A DNA stretch of 64,000 bases from Lolium rigidum (Eukaryota; Streptophyta; Magnoliopsida; Poales; Poaceae), in assembly GCF_022539505.1 (NCBI RefSeq), contig NC_061510.1:266361687-266425686 (forward strand), given 5' to 3'. The notes beneath the pieces were generated by a model. That model was not told the origin of the DNA, did not search any database, and worked only from the letters and a program-made list of their open reading frames with translations. Position 1 is the stretch's first letter; each line of letters opens with the position of its first letter. The position numbers were made by a program, and so were the translations under genes. Of the stretch, positions 32,451-42,950 are shown one piece after another.

Positions 32451-34566
32451 ATGGCTACCCCTGAAAATACTAAGTTGTGTGACTTCACTAGCACAAATAA
32501 TAATGATTTCTTATGCACACCTATTGCTCCACCTGCTACTACAGCAGAATTCTTTGAAATTAAACCTGCTTTACCGAATCTTGTTATGCGAGAGCAATTT
32601 TCCAGTGTTAGTTCCGATGATGCTGCTGCCCATCTCAATAATTTTGTTGAACTATGTGAAATGCAAAAGTATAAAGATGTAGATGGTGACATTATAAAAT
32701 TAAAATTGTTTCCTTTCTCACTAAGAGGAAGAGCTAAAGATTGGTTGCTATCTCTCGCCTAAGAATAGTATTGATTCCTGGACTAAATGCAAGGATGCTT
32801 TTATTGGTAGATATTATCCCCCTGCTAAAATTATATCTTTGAGGAGTAGCATAATGAATTTTAAACAATTGGATAATGAACATGTTGCTCAAGCTTGGGA
32901 AAGAATGAAATCTTTGGTTAAAAATTGCCCAACCCATGGACTGACTACTTGGATGATCATCCAAACCTTCTATGCATGATTAAATTTTTCTTCGCGGAAT
33001 TTATTGGATTCAGCTGCTGGAGGTACCTTTATGTCCATCACTCTTGGTGAAGCAACGAATCTTCTTGATAATATGATGATTAATTACTCCGAATGGCACA
33101 CGGAAAGAGCTCCACAAGGTAAGAAGGTAAATTCTGTTGAAGAATCCTCTTCCTTGAATGATAAGATTGATGCTATTATGTCTATGCTTGTGAATGATAG
33201 GACTAATGTTGATCCTAATAATGTTCCGTTAGCTTCATTGGTTGCCCAAGAAGAACATGTTGATGTAAACTTCATTAAAAATAATAATTTCAACAACAAT
33301 GCTTATCGGAACAATTCTAGTAATAACTATAGGCCATATCCTTATAATAATGGTAATGGTTATGCTAATTCTTATGGGAATTCTTACAACAATAATAGGA
33401 ATACACCCCCTGGACTTGAAGCTATGCTTAAAGAATTTATTAGTACACAAACTGCCTTTAACAAATCTGTTGAGGAAAAGCTCAATAAAATTGATATTCT
33501 CGCTTCTAAGGTTGATAGTCTTGCCTCTGATGTTGATCTTTTGAAATCGAAAGTTATGCATAATAGGGATATTGAAAATAAAATTGTTACTACAGCAAAT
33601 GCCATCCAAGTTAGAATTAATGAGAATATAAGATTAATGGCTGAACTGCGTGCTAGGTGGGATAGAGAAGAAAATGAAAAACTAGCTAAAAAGAAAAATG
33701 TAGCTAAAGTTTGGACTATTACCACCACTAGCAATGCTAATGATTCACATGTTGCTACACCTCCTACTATCAATGGTAAAATAATTGGTGTTGGCAATGC
33801 TTCTACTCCTAGTGCAAAGCGCGCAAAATTACTCGAAACTGCTAAAACTGCTGAAACTGCCTGTGATAAAACTGCTGAAATTTTTTCCAACCTTGGGGAT
33901 GATAATCCCATTGCTTTAGATTGTAATGATTTAGATTTTGATGATTGCCACATCTCTGAAGTTATAAAGTTCTTACAAAAACTTGCTAAAAGTCCTAATG
34001 CTAGTGCTATAAATTTGGCTTTCACAAAACATATTACAAATGCTCTCATAAAAGCTAGAGAAGAGAAACTAAAACTTGAAACTTCTATTCCTAGAAAGCT
34101 AGAGGATGGTTGGGAGCCCATCATTAAAATGAGAGTCAAAGATTTTGATTGTAATGCTTTATGTGATCTTGGTGCAAGTATTTCTGTTATGCCTAAAAAA
34201 GTCTATGATATGCTTGACTTGCCACCATTGAAAAACTGTTATTTGGATGTTAATCTCGCTGATAATGCTAAAAAGAAACCTTTGGGGAAAGTTAATAATG
34301 TTCATATTATGGTTAACAATAACCTTGTCCCCGTTGATTTTGTTGTCTTGGATATTGAATGCAATGCATCTTGCCCCATTATATTGGGAAGACCTTTTCT
34401 TCGAACCGTTGGTGCTACTATTGATATGAAGGAAGGTAATATTAAATATCAATTTCCTCTCAAGAAAGGTATGGAACACTTCCCTAGAAAGAGAATGAAG
34501 TTACCTTATGATTCTATTATTAGAACAAATTATTATGTTGATGCTTCATCTCTTGATGTTACTTGA
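32451..34566 (+). CDS. gag: gag-protease polyprotein, frame broken twice
   Basis: Start MATPENTKLCDF at 32451. A retrotransposon gag domain follows (EFFEIKPALPNL, LRGRAKDWLLSL, then AWERMKSLVKNCPTHGL in the next frame), an Asn-rich stretch (NNNFNNNAYRNNSSNN), a coiled-coil-like region, and an aspartic protease with ALCDLGASISVMP near codon 385 counted from 33004 and LGRPFLRT further on. The stop at 34564-34566 is followed by non-coding sequence; there is no RT. Two lesions interrupt the frame: a one-base gain at 32754-32757 (ctcg) and a TGA at 32977-32979. Both lie on positions where the reading frame predicts CTG or CAG, so they may be sequence errors. The product would form the particle shell and process itself while polymerase and integrase come from another element. 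Confidence 0.85.
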
Positions 34567-37139
34567 TATACACTTTCTGCGCCTAGCTGAAAGGCGTTAA
34601 AGAAAAGCGCTTATGGGAGACAACCCATGTTTTTACTACAGTATTTTTGTTTTATATTTGAGTCTTGGAAGTTGTTTACTACTGTAGCAACCTCTCCTTA
34701 TCTTAGTTTTATGTTTTGTTGTGCCAAGTAAAGTCTTTGATAGTAAAGTAAGTACTAGATTTGGATTACTGCGCAGTTCCAGATTTCTTTGCTGTCACGA
34801 ATCTGGGTCTACCTCCCTGTAGGTAGCTCAGAAAATTAAGAGAATTTACGTGCATGATCCTCAGATATGTACGCAACTTTCATTCAATTTGGGCATTTTC
34901 ATTTGAGCAAGTCTGGTGGCCTAATAAAATCCATCTTTACGGACTGTTCTGTTTTGACAGATTCTGCCTTTTGTTTCGCATTGCCTCTTTTGCTATGTTG
35001 GATGAATTTCTTTGATCCATTAATGTCCAGTAGCTTTATGCAATGTCCAGAAGTGTTAAGAATGATTGTGTCACCTCTGAATATGTGAATTTTTATTATG
35101 CACTAACCCTCTAATGAGTTGTTTCGAGTTTGGTGTGGAGGAAGTTTTCAAGGATCAAGAGAGGAGTATGATACAATATGACCAAGGAGAGTGAAAGCTC
35201 TAAGCTTGGGGATGCCCCGGTGGTTCACCCCTGCATATTCTAAGAAGACTCAAGCGTCTAAGCTTGGGGATGCCCAAGGCATCCCCTTCTTCATCGAAAA
35301 CATTATCAGGTTCCTCCCCTGAAACTATATTTTTATTCCGTCACATCTTATGCACTTTGCTTGGAGCGTCGGTTTTTTTTTTTGTTTTTTTGTTTTGTTT
35401 GAATAAAATGGATCCTAGCATTCACTTTGTGGGAGAGAGACACGCTCCGCTGTAGCATATGGACAAGTATGTCCTTAGGCTCTACTCATAGTATTCATGG
35501 CTAAGTTTCTTCTTCGTTAAATTGTTATATGGTTGGAATTGGAAAATACTACATGTAGTAATTCTAAAAATGTCTTGGATAATTTGATACTTGGCAATTG
35601 TTGTGCTCATGTTTAAGCTCTTGCATCATATACTTTGCACCCATTAATGAAGAAACATTTAGAGCTTGCTAATTTGGTTTGCATATTTGGTTTCTCTAGA
35701 GTCTAGATAACATCTAGTATTGAGTTTTGAACAACAAGGAAGACGGTGTGGAGTCTTATAATGTTTACAATATGTCTTTTATGTGAGTTTTGCAGCACCG
35801 TTCATCCTTGTGTTTGTTTCAAATAACCTTGCTAGCCTAAACCTTATATCGAGAGGGAATACTTCTCATGCATCCCAAATACTTGAGCCAACCACTATGC
35901 CATTTGTGTCCACCATACCTACCTACTACATGGTATTTATCCGCCATTCCAAAGTAAATTGCTTGAGTGCTACCTTTAAAATTCCATCATTCACCTTTGC
36001 AATATATAGCTCATGGGACAAATAGCTTAAAAACTATTGTGGTATTGAATATGTACTTATGCACTTTATCTCTTATTAAGTTGCTTGTTGTGCGATAACC
36101 ATGTTTCTAGGGACGCCATCAACTATTCTTTGTTGAATATCATGTGAGTTGCTATGCATTGTCCGTCTTGTCTGAAGTAAGAGAGATCTACCACCTTTAT
36201 GGTTGGAGCATGCATATTGTTAGAGAAGAACATTGGGCCGCTAACTAAAGCCATGATTCATGGTGGAAGTTTCAGTTTTGGACATATATCCTCAATCTCA
36301 TATGAGAATAATAATTGTTGCCACATGCTTATGCATTAAAGAGGAGTCCATTATCTGTTGTCCATGTTGTCCCGGTATGGATGTCTAAGTTGAGAATAAT
36401 CAAAAGCGAGAAATCCAAAATGCGAGCTTTCTCCTTAGACCTTTGTACAGGCGGCATGGAGGTACCCCTTTGTGACACTTGGTTAAAACATGTGTATTGC
36501 TAATTAGGACAAGGTGCGGGCACTATTGGTATACTATGCATGAGGCTTGCAACTTGTAAGATATAATTTACATAACTCATATGCTTTATTACTACCGTTG
36601 ACAAAATTGTTTCATGTTTTCAAAATAAAAGCTCTAGCACAAATATAGCAATCGATGCTTTCCTCTTTGAAGGACCATTCTTTTTACTTTTATGTTGAGT
36701 CAGTTCACCTATCTCTCTCCACCTCAAGAAGCAAACACTTGTGTGAACTGTGCATTGATTCCTACATACTTGCATATTGCACTTGTCATATTACTCTATG
36801 TTGACAATTATCCATGAGATATACATGTTACAAGTTGAAAGCAACCGCTGAAACTTAATCTTCCTTTGTGTTGCTTCAATACCTTTTACTTTGATTTATT
36901 GCTTTATGAGTTAACTCTTATGCAAGACTTATTGATGCTTGTCTTGAAGTACTATTCATGAAAAGTCTTTGCTTTATGATTCACTTGTTTACTCATGTCA
37001 TTACCATTGTTTTGATCGCTGCATTCATTACATATGTTTACAAATAGTATGATCAAGGTTATGATGGCATGTCACTTCGGAAATTATCTTTGTTATCGTT
37101 TTACCTGCTCGGGACGAGCGGAACTAAGCTTGGGGATGC
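34567..37139 (+). other. Non-coding 3' interior and polypurine tract
   Basis: No frame with a domain. The motif taagcttggggatgcc occurs three times, at about 35200-35215, 35259-35274 and 37125-37140. The last abuts the 3' LTR and is the polypurine tract; the others are candidate extra tracts. A T-run lies near 35370. Confidence 0.6.
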
Positions 37140-38739
37140 CGATACGTCTCCGACGTATCGATAATTTCTTATGTTCCATGCCATATTATTGATGATACCT
37201 ACATGTTTTATGCACACTTTATGTCATATTCGTGCATTTTCTGGAACTAACCTATTAACAAGATGCCGAAGAGCCGATTCTTTGTTTTCGCTGTTTTTGG
37301 TTTCGGAAATCCTAGTAACGAAATATTCTCGGAATTGGACGAAATCAAAACCCAGGGTCCTATTTTGCCACGAAACTTCCGGAAGACCGAAGAGGAGTCG
37401 AAGTGGGGCCACGAGGGGCCGCCACCATAGGGCGGCGCGGCCCAGGTCTTGGCCGCGCCGACCTGTGGTGTGGGGCCCCCGTGTGGCCCCCCATGTTGCC
37501 CTTCCGCCTACTTAAAGCCTCCGTCGCGAAACCCCTGATGCGAAAAACCACGATACGGAAAACCTTACTGAGACGCCGCCGCCGCCAATCCCATCTCGGG
37601 GGATTACGGAGATCTCCTCCGGCACCCTGCCGGAGAGGGGATTCATCTCCCGGAGGACTCTACACCACCATGGTCGCCTCCGGAGTGATGAGTTAGTAGT
37701 TCACCCCTGGACTATGGGTCCATAGCAGTAGCTAGATGGTTGTCTTCTCCTCATTGTGCTTCATTGTTGGATCTTGTGAGCTGCCTAACATGATCAAGAT
37801 CATCTATCCGTAATACTCTATGTTGTGTTTGTCGGGATCCGATGGATAGAGAATACCATGTTATGTTAATTATCAAGTTATTACATATGTGTTGTTTATG
37901 ATCTTGCATGCTCTCCGTTATTAGTAGAGGCTCTGGCCAAGTTTTTGCTCTTAACTCCAAGAGGGAGTATTTATGCTCGATAGTGGGTTCATGCCTGCAT
38001 TGACACCGGGACGATGTGACGAAAAGTTCTAAGGTTGTGTTGTGTTGTTGCCACTAGGGATAAAACATTGATGCTATGTCCGAGGATGTAGTTATTGATT
38101 ACATTACGCACCATACTTAATGCAATTGTCTCGTTGCTTTGCAACTTAATACCGGAGGGGTTCGGACGATAACCTGAAGGTGGACTTTTTAGGCATAGAT
38201 GCGGTTGGATGGCGGTCTATGTACTTTGTCGTAATGCCCAATTAAATCTCACTATACTTATCATGACATGTATGTGCATTGTTATGCCCTCTCTATTTGT
38301 CAATTGCCCGACTGTAATTTGTTCACCCAACATGCTTTTATCTTATGGGAGAGACACCTCTAGTGAACTGTGGACCCCGGTCCATTCTTTTATACTTGAA
38401 ATACAAATCTGCTCGCAATACTTGTTTCTCTGTTTCTCTGCAAACAATCATCTTCCACACAATACGGTTAATCCTTTGTTACAGCAAGCCGGTGAGATTG
38501 ACAACCTCACTGTTTCGTTGGGGCAAAGTACTTTGGATTGTGTTGTGCAGGTTCCACGTTGGCGCCGGAATCCCCGGTGTTGCGCCGCACTACATCCCGC
38601 CGCCATCAACCTTCAACGTGCTTCTTGGCTCCTCCTGGTTCGATAAACCTTGGTTTCTTTCTGAGGGAAAACTTGCTGCTGTGCGCATCATACCTTCCTC
38701 TTGGGGTTCCCCAACGAACGTGTGAAATACACGCCATCA
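37140..38739 (+). repeat. 3' LTR, 1600 bp, first base altered
   Basis: Same sequence as the 5' LTR but starting CGATACG instead of TGATACG, so the canonical TG end is lost. Because the upstream base is C, the change converts CTG to CCG. Confidence 0.94.
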
Positions 38740-40807
38740 TGGAGCCCGGCGGCAAGTTGGTGGAAGTTGCTAGCGGCTTTGTCATGGCTTCCCGCGTTAT
38801 GCACGGCGCTAGATTGGCGGAAGACGTGGCGAAGGTCAAGTTGGTAATGGTAGTGCCGGAGTACCGCTACGCCATGCCCCCCTTTCAACCTCCGGGCACA
38901 GACGAAGGCGACGTTTTGCCCCTTGGGGATTGCACCTCATGGATTATGAAATGGCCGAAGAACCAGATTCGTCTGGGGGGGGTCTTCCGAGTGCTAAGAA
39001 AAGCACCGGCGCCACCTCCACTATCATCCAGCCCAAGATCACCAGCGCCGACGACACCCTTAAGGAAACGGCGGTCGCCGCCCCCACTACCCTGAAGGAA
39101 CCGGCGGTCGTCGCCGCCGCCACCCGGAAGGAACCGACGATCGCCGTCACCACCAGACGCCACAAACAGTTGTTGGGAGCGCTACCGCAACGACCGTCTA
39201 CTAGACGCACGGTACGCCAAGCGGTGGCATCGCAACCGCCACCACCTAAGGTCCAGGACATGGCGCCACTTGATGGCAACGATGTAGATGATGATGATGA
39301 CATCGATGCCTACATCAACACTGGCGCCTGCAGCCAAGATATGTACATGCCTCCTATGGATGAACAAGCCTTCCGCACACACGGCGATCAACTTGGTCGT
39401 CCCCCTACAGTCACGAAGCAGCGCCTGGTCTTCACGGGTCTTTCTCAAGACACTCCTCCGGAGGCTGGCAATCCAGCTCAAGTCAAGCCTGCTACCGTTT
39501 TCAGCCCTAACACGCTGCGTAAGACGATCATCGGGGAGCCACCCAAATCAACCCCAGCAACCTAGAAGCACCACCAGCACCCGAAGCACCACCATCAGCA
39601 CCACAAGCACCCCCAGTAGGTCAGGTGAAGAAGAGAAGGAAGAGAGGGCCAAGAAGGGCGCATCTTCGAGCCAGCCTGCTCCTAAGAGGATCCGGGCCGA
39701 CGACATGGTACCACCTACACCCGATGGCTTGCCCCGGTGTCATGAAGCTGGTAAACCTATACTGCCTCCGGACATGGAACACCTCGCAAGTGGACAAATG
39801 CTCCCTTTGCGGCACTCTATTAATTATCAAGAGAGCGTCCTTCTTAAAGAAAAGGATCCAAATTACCCGGTGTTCTCGGTCAAGGTGCCGTCCGACCAGA
39901 ACTTCGTCAATGAAGACCCCGCGGATATCTTCTTCATAGCGTTCGAGGACGTCTTCAATCTATTTCACTCGAAACGGCTCGACTATAACTTGGTCCGCCT
40001 ATACGCGATCAATCTTCGGATGAAGATCAACGAGAGAGACCCCGCCACATCGCGGTAGCGGATCCCTACTACATGCGCGATAGCCAGCTCCGGGACGGCT
40101 CAAGGACACGGACCAAGGCGGTGCGGTACCTCCCGAACTTCATGCTCATGCACAAAGAGAACAACACCATTCTTCCGCCTCGTCTTTCCCGAGTAAGTAC
40201 ACATCCGCTCACGGCCGTCGTAACTTGTGCTTTCTTATATATTTCTTCCATTGCCGATCATTTCCAACATTCCATTTCAATTGCATGTGTTGAGCAGGGA
40301 CAAATACTGCACACTCATCATCCTAGATCCAAAGTGGTCACTAGCCCAGTATTTTGACTCGTCGAGTACGACGACGAAGAAAGACTACAACAGAATAAGG
40401 GGTGTTCTCGATGAAGCTATCCTTGGCTACTCCAAAAATGGAGTCACCTTCGACAAGAATGGGCAATATATCGGGCCGGACACTAAAAAGATCGGGTTCA
40501 AGCACGTGATCAACTTCCCTTGTATCAAGCAGCCAGTGGCAGCATTAAGGAGGCCTTCTATGTCCTCCATCACCTTAAAGGGTTTGTCGAGGATGCAGAG
40601 ATGATGTCTCTGCCACCTAGTAAGCGAGACCCCATTAAAATGTCGGGGGAAATCAGTGATGATGATCTTAGAGAAGACTTCCATCGCATCCAAGTAAAGC
40701 TCTCGGAAATTATCTTACAAGATGTATCCAACGCATCGGGGCTCTTACACGCAGCCAGAGCGTTGCCTAAGAGGGATATCGAAGACCGCCTACGTAGGCG
40801 AGGGTGA
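38740..40807 (+). CDS. CACTA ORF2, C-terminal part with Ulp1/C48-like remnant
   Basis: Resumes ORF2 after the insertion (PGGKLVEVASGFVMAS, ARLAEDVAKVKLVMVVPEYR, DVLPLGDCTSWIMKWPKN), then a Thr/Ala/Pro-rich stretch with frame changes near 38980 (G run) and 39560. From 39640 it has KRIRADDMVPPTP, QMLPLRHSINYQESVLLKE, VFNLFHSKRLDYNLVRLY, YMRDSQLRDGSRTRTKAV, an intron at about 40193-40297 (GTAAGT...GCAG), YCTLIILDPKWSLAQYFDSS and FPCIKQP. A further frame change precedes SIKEAFYVLHHLKGFVED. The part from YCTLIILDPKW resembles the Ulp1-like peptidase region of other plant CACTA proteins. The block where those have CGYYVCEF reads EAFYVLHHL here, without cysteine, so it is probably catalytically inactive. 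The stop is at 40805-40807. Confidence 0.62.
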
Positions 40808-41158
40808 TGGAAGGACGTGGACGACGAAGGACTTGTACAAGCCGTTCCCGGAGCCGCTCAAGAAGACGTCTCGTTGACCGAGGCCGGTGTGCCTAGCATT
40901 ACTTTGAATCGATGGACAATTTGTACCGTGTTGTAAACTAAAATTGCTTAATTTGCTCGAAACGGTGGTGGTCGTTGTTGTACTTCAATTACTATTGTAG
41001 TCGCTATCGTTGAACCATATTACTTATGTGATACCGATGCTATATGTGTTTTAGGTTTATTATTATTTCCTTGCTTTAATTCTTGTGAATATGTATGCAT
41101 GTGAACCCTCTAACTCTTTCCATTGCGTTATATACTAATATGCCTTGTGTCCATAGAG
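40808..41158 (+). other. ORF2 downstream region
   Basis: Continues coding-like for about 55 bases in another frame, then AT-rich 3' untranslated sequence up to the ORF3 start. No further feature seen. Confidence 0.4.
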
Positions 41159-41396
41159 ATGACGTACTACGTCGTGTTCGAGGGGCGGGTTCCGGGAGTG
41201 TACGAGGAGTGGGAGGAGTGCAAGAAATAGGTGCACAAGTTCGGCGGCAAGCTGCTACAAAGGGTACCCGACTAGGCACGAGGCGGTTGCCAAGTGGAGG
41301 GCGCACCAAGCGAACAAGAGCAAGATGAAGACCTTCCTTGTGCTCTCGCTCTTGCTCACCATCGTCGCGGCGGTACTCTATTTCATCCTAGTGTAG
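41159..41396 (+). CDS. CACTA ORF3: RNase H1 N-terminal (viroplasmin-type) domain plus membrane tail, broken
   Basis: A small frame of about 78 codons from ATG 41159: MTYYVVFEGRVPGVYEEWEE, a TAG at 41228-41230, VHKFGG, a one-base gain near 41245, then KGYPTRHEAVAKWRAHQ and a hydrophobic C-terminal segment (FLVLSLLLTIVAAVLYFILV), stop at 41394. The pattern YYVVFxGRxPGVYxxWxxC...V..F......GY.T..EA...W is that of the RNase H1 N-terminal domain, which binds RNA/DNA hybrids. The last 20 residues look like a single tail-anchor membrane helix. Both lesions fall at positions where CAG and CTG would keep the frame. It lies between ORF2 and the right subterminal array, inside the CACTA element. Domain call is from motif memory; no search was run. 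Confidence 0.68.
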
Positions 41397-41637
41397 GCGG
41401 CGGCCGGTGTCACTTCGGTTGTATCTAGAGATGATGAGAACTTAATTAATTTGCATGGATTATGAGTTGTATGGAGCTATATGTATAACTCGATCGGGCT
41501 CTAAGTAATGTGATGATGATGTGATGATTATATATGTCTATATTATATCAGTATATAACCTGTATACGGTGTATAAAACCAGTATAAAACCTGTATAATA
41601 CACCAGGGAGCACAAAATCGAGTATACCTGTAGATTG

Positions 41638-41866
41638 TTCTGTGGCGCACCAAAACATAATTCTGTGGCGCACCTATTTCGTGGCGCAGCTATATCACAT
41701 GCGCCACAGAACTACTTATTTCTGTGGCGCACCGGACCAAGTGCGCCACAGAAACCTTAATTTTGTGGCGCACGGCCAGGTGCGCCACGGAAACCTTATT
41801 TTTGTGGCGACGTTTCTGTGGCGCACCTCCCATGCGCCACAGAATCAAATTTTCGTGCGCCACTGA
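41638..41866. repeat. Right subterminal repeat array
   Basis: About four to five tgtggcgcac/gtgcgccaca pairs with short spacers, mirroring 14641-14975. Confidence 0.88.
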
Positions 41867-41872
41867 TGAGGC

Positions 41873-41886
41873 TTTTCCTACTAGTG
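41873..41886 (-). repeat. CACTA right terminal inverted repeat
   Basis: TTTTCCTACTAGTG followed directly by CTA and then by the array sequence aaccctaaactctg. On the minus strand it reads CACTAGTAGGAAAA, a canonical CACTA end. Confidence 0.92.
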
Positions 41887-41967
41887 CTAACCCTAAACTC
41901 TGTCTTATGAAGTCAAGCATGCATGAAGAGAAGTGGTTTTTTGGTTTCAAACATGGAAATTTCAAAA
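41887..41967. repeat. Continuation of the 328 bp array after the CACTA element
   Basis: ctaaccctaaactctgtc followed by tgaagtcaagcatgcatgaag, the same unit that is interrupted at 14614. It runs into the gap. Confidence 0.85.
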
Positions 41968-42067
41968 NNNNNNNNNNNNNNNNNNNNNNNNNNNNNNNNN
42001 NNNNNNNNNNNNNNNNNNNNNNNNNNNNNNNNNNNNNNNNNNNNNNNNNNNNNNNNNNNNNNNNNNN
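41968..42067. other. Assembly gap of 100 N
   Basis: Second run of exactly 100 N. The 328 bp array ends on its left and the telomere-like array begins on its right. Confidence 0.98.
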
Positions 42068-42291
42068 TTTTTATTAGATCGGGTTACATCTAGTATAGTT
42101 TAGGGTTATGTGTTTTAATTAAGTAGGGTTGATTAGCTAGGGTTAGTTACATATATATATATGGTTTAGGGTTAATGCATGGCGCATTTAATTAATTTAA
42201 TTAGAGGACCGCGAGGCACCCCTGGGCTGCTCGATGCACAATTAAGTGTCGTTGGCCTATACATAGGGTTTAATTAGGGTTTCGGGTTAGC

Positions 42292-42425
42292 TAGGGCAGA
42301 GGGTTAGGGTTAGGGTTAGGGTTTAGGGTCTAGGGTATAGGGTTTAGTGTTTAGGGTGTTTAGGGTTTAGGGTTTAGGGATTAGGGATTTAGGGTTTTAG
42401 GGTTGTTTAAGGTTTTAGGGATCAT
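42292..42425 (+). repeat. Degenerate telomere-like TTTAGGG/TTAGGG tract
   Basis: Runs of ttagggttagggttagggtttaggg with variants (tctaggg, tataggg, tttagtg). Equivalent tracts are at 45281-45430 and 46028-46150. The plant telomere unit is TTTAGGG; this is an interstitial, degenerate version repeated once per tandem unit. Confidence 0.8.
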
Positions 42426-42950
42426 CGAGTGCGCACACACATTATTAGATCGAGGCACCCGCGCCTTTACGCATAAAGTGCATGCATGCGTATATATGTG
42501 TGTTTTTTGGGCCACCAACGATATATAGATGATCGAGAGAGAGATTGAAATCCCCAAGAATATGTTCAAATATACAATAAAATATATGCACGAATGCATT
42601 GTAGGCCATGCATGCACACTAATTATATATATATTATGAGGCAACTTAATCAAATGTGTTTTCATTCGAGAGAACTTGTCAAAATTCAAGTTAATTAATT
42701 TATCACGATAATTATATAATTAATTAATGAATCTCAGGGATATGTTATACAACATGATCGATATAGGCCATGTATATTTTAATTGGTGTTAATCTACGGT
42801 TTGCTAGCTAGTTAAGTAGGGTTGATTAGCTAGGGTTAGTTACATATATATGGTTTAGGGTTAATGCATGGCACATTTAATTTAATTAGAGGACCGCGAG
42901 AGGCACCCCTGGCCTGCTCGATGCACAATTAAGTGTCGTTGGCCTATACA

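Larger units (their letters stand above)
30594..38739 (+). mobile_element. Non-autonomous Ty3/gypsy LTR retrotransposon (Athila-type primer, gag-protease only)
   Basis: LTRs 30594-32195 and 37140-38739, nearly identical, flanked by the 5 bp duplication TGGAG (30589-30593 and 38740-38744). The primer site at 32207-32224 matches tRNA-Asp. The interior has a gag and aspartic protease region and about 2.6 kb of non-coding 3' interior, with no RT, RNase H or integrase. It belongs with the grass gypsy families whose LTR opens TGATACGTCTCC (the Sabrina/WHAM-like group); the exact family is not asserted. It is inserted in CACTA ORF2. Confidence 0.94.
14615..41886 (+). mobile_element. CACTA (En/Spm) transposon, about 27.3 kb including nested elements
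   Basis: Left end CTAGTAGGAAAA (14615) and right end TTTTCCTACTAGTG (41886) are inverted repeats. They are flanked by the 3 bp duplication CTA (14612-14614 and 41887-41889), as expected for CACTA elements, and the flanks rejoin to the uninterrupted target seen in a neighbouring array unit (cccctaaccc). GTGGCGCAC inverted pairs fill both subterminal regions. ORF1 is a TNP2-like transposase, ORF2 a putative second CACTA protein, ORF3 a small protein. Two LTR elements are nested inside; without them (6985 and 8146 bp plus duplications) the element is about 12.1 kb. The left end lacks the first two bases CA relative to the right end. Confidence 0.93.

Noticed and set aside
41159..41396. Endogenous caulimovirus fragment, because of the viroplasmin-type motif
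   Set aside because: No other viral domain nearby; it is the host RNase H1 N-terminal type with a membrane tail and lies within the CACTA boundaries.
42292..42425. True chromosome end
   Set aside because: The TTTAGGG units are degenerate, repeated in three places and embedded in a tandem array continuing on both sides.
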